A DNA stretch of 12,876 nucleotides from Actinomycetota bacterium (lineage in GTDB: Bacteria; Actinomycetota; Thermoleophilia; Gaiellales; Gaiellaceae), in the NCBI GenBank assembly GCA_016870235.1, contig VGCB01000015.1, positions 1 through 12,876 of the forward strand, in the 5' to 3' direction. The position numbers and the translations under genes were made by a program. Positions within the stretch are counted from its first letter, which is position 1. Each line of letters opens with the position of its first letter. This document shows positions 1 to 6,318 of the stretch, one piece after another. Below the pieces are notes generated by a model that saw nothing but the letters and a program-made list of their open reading frames with translations, was not told the origin of the DNA and searched no databases.

Positions 1-1840
1 TCGCCGCGCGCACCTCCTCGGGCGCGCCGTCGAGGCCCGCGGCGAGGAGCGGCGCGCCCAGCCGGACGGCGCCGCCTCCGAGCGCCGTCTCGACGACGCA
101 GGCGTCGCGGTAGGGGTCGATCACGAGCCGCGACAGGTTCGCGGGCAGGAACACGAGGTCGTCGAGCGTGGCCACGGCCGGCTCGAACCGCCGTTCTCCG
201 GTCAGCGAGAGCCGGCGGGTGAAGAGCGCGCGCTGCTTGCGCCCGTCGGCGGGCTTCGTCCGCGCCATCACGAAGATGTCCTCGCGCGTGCGCACGGAGT
301 AGTCGGACGACCCGGTCTCGGCGTCGCAGCGGTAGCAGCGGGCTGCCTCGCGCCGCGCCGCCTCGAGGTCGTAGGTCGACTCGATCTCGGGGAATGCGAC
401 CGGGTTCTCGCCGAGCCCGTGGAACGCCTGGTGCTCGCGCTGGAACTCCTCCCACTGCGGGTCCTGGGCGACCGGCACCCGGCGGGTCTTGTACGGCGTC
501 CGGTAGGGGAGCGGCGCCTCGACGCCTTCGAGGAAGGCCTTCACGTAGTAGGCGGCGCGGTGGCCGTGGTACATCGCGGTCACGATCGTCGAGGGCCCGA
601 AGGCGCCGTCGCCCGCCGCGAACACCTTCGGGCGGGCCGTGTGCATCGACTCCCAGTCGGTCGCGATCCGGTCGCCGGCCATCAGCTGCTCGCCGTCGAG
701 GTGCTCGGACTGCGCGCGCTGGCCGATCGCCATGATCACGAGCCCGGCGGGCAGGTCGTGCTCCGAGCCGGAGATCTCGATCGAGACGCGGCGCCCGTCG
801 TCGCCCGGGTCGCCGAGCTCGGTGCGGCGGCAGCGCAGCACGAGCTCGCCGTCGACCTCGTGCACGCCGACCGGCTGGGTGTTGTAGACGATCTCGACGC
901 CCTCCTCGATCGCGCCGTGGAGCTCGTCCTTCCGAGCGGGAATCTCGGCCGGCCCGCGCCGGTAGACGATCTGCACGTGCTCGCAGCCGGGAAGGCGCTT
1001 CGCGACACGGCAGGCGTCCATGGCGACGTCGCCGGCGCCGACGATGATGACGCGTGCCGGCATCGCGGGCCGCGCGCCGCCGTTGACGTCGCGGAGGAAC
1101 TCGACGCCGTCGAGCACCCGCGGGTCGTCGGCGTTCTCGACCGGCGGGTTCTTCGCCCACCAGGAGCCGATCGTGAGCAGCACCGCGTCGTGGCGCTGCT
1201 CGAGCTCGGCGAGGGTGACGCCGCTGCCGAGACCGGTCTCGAGGTGGACGGTGATCCCGGGGCAGCGGGCGAGCATCCGGTCGATGTCCTCGCGGAAGAC
1301 CTCGGGCGGGCAGCGGAAGGCGGGGATCCCCCAGGTCATGAAGCCGCCGAGCATCGAGGAGAGCTCGTAGACGTGCACCGCGTAGCCGGCCTCGGCGAGG
1401 TCCTGCGCCGCCGTCAGCCCGGCCGGGCCGCCGCCGACGACGGCGACCGTCGCCGTCTGCGTCACCGGCACCGCGGGCGGCCGGTAGCTCGCGCCGAGCT
1501 GATCCATCACGTACCGCTTCAGGTTCCGGATCGCGAGCGGCCCGTCGGAGTCGGTGCGGCGGCAGGCGGGCTCGCACGGTGCGTCGCAGACGCGGCCGCA
1601 CACCGACGAGAACGGGTTCGTCGCCGTGATCGCCTCGAACGCCTTCTCGATCTCGCCCTCCCAGATGTACGCGATGTACGAGGGCGCATCGGTGCCGATC
1701 GGGCACGCCACCTGGCAGGGAGCGGGGACGAAGTTGACGTCGGGCGTGTCGTCGCGCTCGGCGAGCTCGTCGGGAACGGGGGCCGGCTCGACCCGGTCGA
1801 TCCCGTAGACCTCGGGCTCGGGCGGCGTCGTGAGGCTCAT
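1..1840 (-). CDS. GltD-like Fe-S/FAD NAD(P)H oxidoreductase with a probable C-terminal FMN glutamate-synthase domain (3' end outside window)
   Basis: 613 residues are visible and the frame is still open at the left edge. Residues 40-115 form an Fe-S domain of the Fer4_20/GltD type, with cysteines at 42, 46, 81, 85, 89 and 93. Residues 131-160 hold the FAD Rossmann motif VAVVGGGPAG. Residues 263-295 hold the NAD(P)H motif VIIVGAGDVAMDA followed by VYRR. VFAAGD near 406-411 is the usual second FAD contact. By family, it should take electrons from NAD(P)H and pass them to a glutamate synthase catalytic subunit. After a C-Y-R-C motif (502-505) the chain does not end as GltD does; residues 556-613 (TLDDLVFLPANLSRL and onward) look like the start of an FMN-binding glutamate-synthase domain. 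That second assignment is inferred from a short stretch. The ATG overlaps the stop of the preceding gene as ATGA, so the two are translationally coupled. Confidence 0.85.
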   Translation of the reverse strand, partial: MSLTTPPEPEVYGIDRVEPAPVPDELAERDDTPDVNFVPAPCQVACPIGTDAPSYIAYIWEGEIEKAFEAITATNPFSSVCGRVCDAPCEPACRRTDSDGPLAIRNLKRYVMDQLGASYRPPAVPVTQTATVAVVGGGPAGLTAAQDLAEAGYAVHVYELSSMLGGFMTWGIPAFRCPPEVFREDIDRMLARCPGITVHLETGLGSGVTLAELEQRHDAVLLTIGSWWAKNPPVENADDPRVLDGVEFLRDVNGGARPAMPARVIIVGAGDVAMDACRVAKRLPGCEHVQIVYRRGPAEIPARKDELHGAIEEGVEIVYNTQPVGVHEVDGELVLRCRRTELGDPGDDGRRVSIEISGSEHDLPAGLVIMAIGQRAQSEHLDGEQLMAGDRIATDWESMHTARPKVFAAGDGAFGPSTIVTAMYHGHRAAYYVKAFLEGVEAPLPYRTPYKTRRVPVAQDPQWEEFQREHQAFHGLGENPVAFPEIESTYDLEAARREAARCYRCDAETGSSDYSVRTREDIFVMARTKPADGRKQRALFTRRLSLTGERRFEPAVATLDDLVFLPANLSRLVIDPYRDACVVETALGGGAVRLGAPLLAAGLDGAPEEVRAA

Positions 1841-3786
1841 GCGACGGCGCGCGCGAGCGTGTTCCCGGTCGCCTCGGGCGCGTACGGGAGCCGCGTGATC
1901 TCGGCCGCCTCCGGGGTCAGCGCGACGAGGTCGTCGCGGGAGAGGTCGTAGACCGAGCCGTACCCGTGCGCGTGCACGACGCTGGCGAGCTGCCAGCGCA
2001 CCGCCTCGAGGTAGCGGTGGATGTTCCACGACTCCGCGTCGACGTCGTAGCGCGCCTCGTAGACCGGATCCTGCGTGGCGATCCCGACGACGCACTGGCC
2101 GACCGCGCACTGCAGGCAGGCGATGCAGCCGCCCGCGATGATCGTGCTCGTGCCGAGCGCGACGCCGTGGGCGCCGAGCGCGATCGCCTTCGCCGTGTCG
2201 ATCCCGTCCTTGATCCCGCCCATCAGCATGATCGGCATCCCGCTCGCGCCGAGCGCGTCGAGCGCGTCGAGCGCCTCCACGATCGCCGACAGGGTCGGGA
2301 TCCCGACGAACTCGAGCACCTCGTTCCCGGCGGCGCCGGTCGAGCCCTGCATGCCGTCGAGGCAGACGTAGTCGAACCCGTCCTTGAACGCGATCTTGAC
2401 GTCGTCGCGCACGCGGCCGGCGCCGAGCTTGACCGAGACCGGCTTCTCCCAGCCGGTCGCCTCGCGCAGCTCCTCGACCTTGATCACGAGGTCGTCGGCG
2501 CCGAGGACGTCGGGGTGGCGGGAGGGCGAGCGCAGGTCGATCCCGGCCGGGATCCCCCGGAGCCGCGCGATGTCCTCGGTCACCTTCTTCGCCATCAGCT
2601 GGCCGCCGAGGCCGGGCTTCGCGCCCTGCGAGACGTAGATCTCGATCCCGTCGGCGGCCCGCATCGCGTGGACGCTCCAGCCGAGCCGGCCGCCGAGCAT
2701 CTGCACGACGACCCGCTTCGCCGCCTCCCGCACCTCGGGGATGAGGCCGCCCTCGCCGGAGTTGTCGCAGATGTCCGAGAGGGCCGAGGCGCGGGCGAGC
2801 GCCACCTTGGTCGACTTCGAGAGCGCGCCGTACGACATCGGCGCGATCATCGCGGGCATCGAGAGCTCGATCGGCGTCGCCCCGAAGCGCCCTCCCAGGG
2901 AGGAGCGAAGGTCGACCTTGGCGACGACGTCGGGGTCGGGCTCGACCCGGGTCAGGTCGGCGCGGAAGGCGAGGTCGGAGAGGTGGGGGAGCGGCCGCGT
3001 GGCGCCGTAGCCACGGATGCGGTAGCGGCCGATCTGCGCCTTGACCGAGATGTCCTCCTGCACCTTCGCGTTCCAGTAGTCGGTGCGCTCGGAGCCGACG
3101 AAGAACGGCACCACCCGCACGCGCGGCTCGGTGCGCGCGTAGCGGAGGTTCCGGCCGGCGTTGACGATCTTCTTGAACGTCCCCGAGAAGGGCACCTGCC
3201 AGCGCTCGAGGAACGCGAGGACGTCGTCGAGCTCGTGGGGCTCGACGTCGGCGAGCATCGCATCCTGGCCGAGCGAGCCGACCTTGCCGCCGACGTAGAT
3301 CGAGCCGCCGTGGATGTCCTGGCCGACGAGCTCGCCCGAGTCGCCGCAGACGATCAGGCGGCCGCCGTACATCATGTAGCCGGTCATGAAGTTGGCGTTG
3401 CCGCCGCAGCAGAGCGTGCCCTCCTTCATCACCTGGCCGGCGCGGGAGCCGATGTTGCCGTGCACGATCACGTCGGCGCCGCGGATCGCGACCCCGGGGA
3501 TGGCGCTCGCGTTGCCGCGGACGACGACCGTGCCGGCGGTCATGTTGTCGGCGAGCCCCCAGCCGACGTTGCCCTCGACCTCGACGGTCGGCCCGTCGGA
3601 GAGCCCGGCGCAGAAGTACCCGGCCGAGCCGTGGATCCGCAGCCTGACGGGGGCGGTCAGGCCGACGCCGATGTGGTGGCGGGCGTCGGGGTTCGCGACG
3701 TCGACGTCCTCGCCCTGATCCCCGTACGCGCGGATCAGCCGGTTGGCCTCGGTGACCGAGACCTGCGCGAGGTCGATCGTGGCCAT
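1837..3786 (-). CDS. GXGXG + FMN-binding glutamate-synthase fusion protein (GlxC-GlxD / MgsB-MgsC type)
   Basis: 649 residues. Residues about 30-180 are the right-handed beta-helix of the glutamate synthase C-terminal (GXGXG) domain, with repeated G-x-G turns such as EGNVGWGLADNM and VHGNIGSRAG. Residues about 300-620 are the FMN TIM barrel: PMSYGALS (316-323), NSGEGG (342-347), QGAKPGLGGQL (387-397) and SVKLGAG (451-457). Cysteines 554, 560 and 565 reproduce the C-x5-C-x4-C [3Fe-4S] spacing of glutamate synthase just before VVGIATQ, with an extra Cys557 between them. In rhizobial Glx or methylotroph Mgs systems these two domains are separate proteins; here they are one chain, in the reverse order to GltB. 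It should make glutamate or an N-substituted glutamate from 2-oxoglutarate with the amidotransferase subunit. The start is 10 bases after the upstream stop, with GAGAGAGG in front. Confidence 0.92.
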   Translation of the reverse strand: MATIDLAQVSVTEANRLIRAYGDQGEDVDVANPDARHHIGVGLTAPVRLRIHGSAGYFCAGLSDGPTVEVEGNVGWGLADNMTAGTVVVRGNASAIPGVAIRGADVIVHGNIGSRAGQVMKEGTLCCGGNANFMTGYMMYGGRLIVCGDSGELVGQDIHGGSIYVGGKVGSLGQDAMLADVEPHELDDVLAFLERWQVPFSGTFKKIVNAGRNLRYARTEPRVRVVPFFVGSERTDYWNAKVQEDISVKAQIGRYRIRGYGATRPLPHLSDLAFRADLTRVEPDPDVVAKVDLRSSLGGRFGATPIELSMPAMIAPMSYGALSKSTKVALARASALSDICDNSGEGGLIPEVREAAKRVVVQMLGGRLGWSVHAMRAADGIEIYVSQGAKPGLGGQLMAKKVTEDIARLRGIPAGIDLRSPSRHPDVLGADDLVIKVEELREATGWEKPVSVKLGAGRVRDDVKIAFKDGFDYVCLDGMQGSTGAAGNEVLEFVGIPTLSAIVEALDALDALGASGMPIMLMGGIKDGIDTAKAIALGAHGVALGTSTIIAGGCIACLQCAVGQCVVGIATQDPVYEARYDVDAESWNIHRYLEAVRWQLASVVHAHGYGSVYDLSRDDLVALTPEAAEITRLPYAPEATGNTLARAVA

Positions 3787-3796
3787 CAGCCTCTCT

Positions 3797-4726
3797 CTAC
3801 GCAGCCTTGCGCCAGGTGCGGTACGTGCCGGGGGCCGGCTCGGTCGTCTCGAGCGCGCGCCCGGGGAAGAGCTTGTTGAGCGAGACCTCCTCGGACGCGA
3901 CGGCGACGATGTCGCCGTCCTCGTACAGCACCATCGGCTTCGCGGCCAGGCGGTCCTTCGCGTACCCGATCTCGTCCTTCGTCGAGACGAGGAAGGAGAA
4001 CGTGCCGTCGAGGTCCTGGATCGACTGCGCGAGCGCCTCCTCGAGCTGCGCGCCCTGGGCGAGCTTGTCGGCGAGGTAGACGGCGATCAGCTCGGAGTCG
4101 TTGTCGGTGTGGAACTCGAACCCGCGCTTCTCGAGCCGGCGACGCATCTTGTAGTAGTTCGTGATCTGCCCGTTGTGGACGATGGCGATGTCGGAGAACC
4201 CGGTCGCCCAGAAGGGATGCCCCGCCTCGGGCGAGACGGCCGACTCGGTCGCGAGCCGCACGTGCCCGATGCCGTGGGTGCCGTCGAACCCGGCGATGCC
4301 GTACGCGTCGTCGACGTCGTGCGCGGAGCCGACGTCCTTGATGATGTCGAGGCTCTCGCCGATCGAGGCGAGCTTCGCCTCGTGCTCCATCGCGTAGGAG
4401 AGCTGCTGCAGGTCGCCGTCGAAGCGGACGAGGAAGCGCGCGGTCGTGCCGGCCACCTCCTCTTCGACGATCTCGGCCCCGAGGCCGGCGAACCGCGCGC
4501 GGATGTCCGCCACGGTCGACTGCGCCTCGTCGCCCTCCCCGACGAAGAAGCGGAGGCGCAGATCGCTGCGGCCGCCGTCGCCGGCAGTCGCCGCGGAGCC
4601 GTGGTAGAGCGCGAACCCGGTCGAGTCGGGGCCCCGGTGCTGGCAGCCGTCGAGCATCGTGATCAGGTCGCGGCCGAGCTCGTGGCGCAACCCGTCCTTG
4701 TAGAGGATCCCGGCGATCCCGCACAT
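3797..4726 (-). CDS. class II (Ntn) glutamine amidotransferase subunit, GlxB/MgsA-like
   Basis: 309 residues beginning MCGIAGILYK, so removal of Met exposes Cys2, the expected N-terminal nucleophile. Other catalytic landmarks are HRGPDS (30-35), GHVRLAT (154-160), VHNGQITNYY (183-192), TDNDSELI (207-214) and LDGTFSFLV (239-247). Residues about 50-145 are a long insertion between the RGPDS and GHVRLAT motifs, as in stand-alone GlxB/MgsA-type proteins. Its role should be to hydrolyse glutamine and pass ammonia to the next-encoded FMN subunit. The start at 4726 is preferred over a GTG six bases upstream because AAGGAG lies 8 bases before this ATG and because only this start puts Cys at position 2. 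The gene follows a 153-base gap with candidate operators and heads the three-gene synthase block. Family assignment is secure; the physiological amino donor is not proven. Confidence 0.93.
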   Translation of the reverse strand: MCGIAGILYKDGLRHELGRDLITMLDGCQHRGPDSTGFALYHGSAATAGDGGRSDLRLRFFVGEGDEAQSTVADIRARFAGLGAEIVEEEVAGTTARFLVRFDGDLQQLSYAMEHEAKLASIGESLDIIKDVGSAHDVDDAYGIAGFDGTHGIGHVRLATESAVSPEAGHPFWATGFSDIAIVHNGQITNYYKMRRRLEKRGFEFHTDNDSELIAVYLADKLAQGAQLEEALAQSIQDLDGTFSFLVSTKDEIGYAKDRLAAKPMVLYEDGDIVAVASEEVSLNKLFPGRALETTEPAPGTYRTWRKAA

Positions 4727-4734
4727 CAGCACCG

Positions 4735-4740
4735 CTCCTT
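4735..4740 (-). promoter_or_regulatory. ribosome-binding site deciding the amidotransferase start
   Basis: AAGGAG on the minus strand, 8 bases before the ATG at 4726. For the alternative GTG at 4732 the spacing would be only 2 bases. This site, together with Cys at position 2, fixes the start. Confidence 0.8.
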
Positions 4741-4759
4741 CCGGTCAGGCATCGTCTTC

Positions 4760-4780
4760 ATAGAGGATATCGACATAGAT
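4760..4780. promoter_or_regulatory. candidate operator 1 in the amidotransferase leader
   Basis: Plus-strand ATAGAGG, a 7-base centre, then CATAGAT. It shares the ATAGAGG...AGAT ends with the near-palindrome at 4822-4844, whose start lies about 65 bases away. It sits in an A+T-richer stretch just before the amidotransferase gene, so a regulator-binding role is plausible. The binding protein is unknown; the PucR-type regulator is the nearest candidate. Confidence 0.35.
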
Positions 4781-4821
4781 TCGCGCCATCCACAGCCGAC
4801 TATGACCGATTTTCTCATCCT

Positions 4822-4844
4822 TATATAGAGGGATCCTCCATATA
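4822..4844. promoter_or_regulatory. 23-bp near-palindrome, candidate operator 2
   Basis: TATATAGAGG on the left and CCTCCATATA on the right form an inverted repeat with one mismatched pair (4827/4839), centred on 4833. The minus-strand TATATA (4822-4827) inside it could serve as a -10 for the amidotransferase operon, so a bound protein would block or recruit polymerase. The local A+T richness is exceptional for this window. Confidence 0.45.
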
Positions 4845-4851
4845 GATCAGA

Positions 4852-4885
4852 TTCTGAGAGCGGCGTCGGAGCGCCGCGCTCAGAA
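4852..4885 (-). terminator. stem-loop spanning the glnT-like stop codon
   Basis: TTCTGAG (4852-4858) pairs with CTCAGAA (4879-4885). After one mismatch, GCGGCG (4860-4865) pairs with CGCCGC (4872-4877) around a small loop. On the minus strand the TGA stop lies within the stem and a weakly T-rich run follows (TCTGATCTATAT). It could be an intrinsic terminator or attenuator separating the glnT-like gene from the synthase genes, or an mRNA-stabilising hairpin. There is no long U-tract, so termination is uncertain. Confidence 0.45.
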
Positions 4886-6226
4886 CCTGGTCAGGTACTC
4901 GCGCACCTCCCACGGGGTCACCTGCTCGTGGTAGGTCGCCCACTCGTCCTGCTTGACGCGGACGTAGTAGTCGACGTAGTCCTCGTCGCGACCGCGACCG
5001 AGCGCGGCGCGCAGCGCCTCGTCCTGCTCGAGCTCGCGTGTCGCGTCGAGCAGGTTGCCGGGGAGGGTCTGCATCCCGCGCGCGAGCAGGTCGCGGAAGG
5101 GGATGGCGTAGAGGTTCTCGTTGTTCGGCTCGCCGGGGTCGGCGCCGGTCGCGAGCCCGTCGAGGCCCGCGGCGAGCACGGCGGCGGCGGCGAGGTAGGG
5201 GTTGCAGGCGCCGTCGATCGTGCGGTCCTCGATCCGTCCCGGCCCGGGGATGCGGTAGGCCTGCGTGCGGTTGTTGTGGCCGTACGAGATCCACACGGGC
5301 GACCAGGTGGCGCCCGACGTCGTCGTCCCGCGCTTCAGCCGCTTGTACGAGTTGACCGTCGGCGCGGTCAGGGCGGCGTAGGCGCGGGCGTGCCGGGTGA
5401 GGCCGCCGAGGAACGCGTAGGCCTCGGAGGAGAGCCCGAGACCGCGCGGGTCGTCCTCGTCGAGGAAGACGTTCCGTCCGTCCTTCCAGAGGGACATGTG
5501 GAAGTGGCAGCCGTTCCCGGTGAGCTGGGTGAACGGCTTCGGCATGAACGTGGCGACCATCCCGTGCTTCTCGGCCAGGGTGTGCACCATGTAGCGGAAG
5601 AAGATCGCCCGATCGGCGGTGGTGAGCGCGTCGGCGAACTGGAAGTTCTGCTCGAACTGCCCGTTCGCGTCCTCGTGGTCGTTCGCGTAGTTGCCCCAGC
5701 CGAGCTCGTTGCAGTACTTTGAGACCGTGGTCAGGAAGTCGAAGCGCCGCGTCAGCCCCGCCATGTCGTAGCAGGGCTTGTCGAGCGTGTCGTAGCGGTC
5801 GGCGATCCGGATCGAGCCGTCGTCGGCGAGCTCGACGAGGAAGTACTCGAGCTCCATCCCGACCTTGAACTCGTAGCCGAGCGAGGCGGCGCGGGCGAGC
5901 ACGTTCTTCAGGATCGTCCGCGGGCAGTACGGCCACGGCTCGCCCTCGACGGTGACGTCGCAGGCGAAGCGCGCGAGGTTCGGCTGCCAGGGCACCGGCG
6001 TGAACGACGCGAGGTCGGGCATGGCGGCGATGTCCGGGTCGGCCGGCACCTGACCGAGCTCGCCGGCGGCGAACCCGGCGAACCCGGCGCCGTCGGCGAC
6101 GAGGTCGTCGAGGTGCGCGGAGGGGATGAGCTTGGCGCTCGGCCGCGCGTACATGTCGACGAACTGCGCGAAGTAGAACTCGATCCCACGCTCGTTCGTG
6201 AGGCGGCGGATCTCGTCGGGCGTCAT
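4880..6226 (-). CDS. glnT: type III glutamine synthetase-like protein (GlnT / gamma-glutamylamide synthetase family)
   Basis: 448 residues with the full glutamine synthetase fold. The N-terminal beta-grasp part carries DGAGFAGFA (45-53), which aligns with the ammonium-site Asp loop of GSI. The catalytic part carries M-E-L-E (124-127), NDHEDANGQFE (182-192), GNGCHFHMS (237-245), PTVNSYKRL (289-297), and a PGPGR...R...D...NPYL block (328-344). These blocks match, from memory, rhizobial GlnT almost word for word and also resemble GmaS (gamma-glutamylmethylamide synthetase). The reaction is ATP-dependent gamma-amidation of glutamate with ammonia or an amine. The SYKR segment replaces the GYEAP flap of classical GSI, which favours an amine or altered substrate (inference). 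GGAGG sits 5 bases before the ATG. The gene lies between its probable regulator and the synthase-like genes. The symbol refers to the family, not proven activity. Confidence 0.9.
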   Translation of the reverse strand: MTPDEIRRLTNERGIEFYFAQFVDMYARPSAKLIPSAHLDDLVADGAGFAGFAAGELGQVPADPDIAAMPDLASFTPVPWQPNLARFACDVTVEGEPWPYCPRTILKNVLARAASLGYEFKVGMELEYFLVELADDGSIRIADRYDTLDKPCYDMAGLTRRFDFLTTVSKYCNELGWGNYANDHEDANGQFEQNFQFADALTTADRAIFFRYMVHTLAEKHGMVATFMPKPFTQLTGNGCHFHMSLWKDGRNVFLDEDDPRGLGLSSEAYAFLGGLTRHARAYAALTAPTVNSYKRLKRGTTTSGATWSPVWISYGHNNRTQAYRIPGPGRIEDRTIDGACNPYLAAAAVLAAGLDGLATGADPGEPNNENLYAIPFRDLLARGMQTLPGNLLDATRELEQDEALRAALGRGRDEDYVDYYVRVKQDEWATYHEQVTPWEVREYLTRF

Positions 6227-6231
6227 TGGTA

Positions 6232-6236
6232 CCTCC
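6232..6236 (-). promoter_or_regulatory. ribosome-binding site of the glnT-like gene
   Basis: GGAGG on the minus strand, 5 bases before the ATG at 6226. This gene therefore has a leader, in contrast to the regulator gene upstream. The 92-base gap (6227-6318) that holds it shows no coding potential; its promoter is not obvious. Confidence 0.75.
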
Positions 6237-6318
6237 GGTGCGGACGGGTCAACGATTCAATCACCCTGCCGCGGCGGAGGCTATGTCGGAACCATCCACT
6301 CGGCGGCCGCTCGCGTTG

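Noticed and set aside
419..3879. Two long open plus-strand frames (419-1951 and 1966-3879)
   Set aside because: They lie antisense to well-supported enzymes, and their translations are Arg/Ala/Val/Asp-rich low-complexity sequence with no recognisable fold. Long antisense frames are expected at this G+C content.
4802..4828. Eight-codon plus-strand reading frame (MTDFLILI), a possible leader peptide
   Set aside because: No plus-strand gene follows, no ribosome-binding site precedes it, and it overlaps the candidate operator region of a minus-strand operon.
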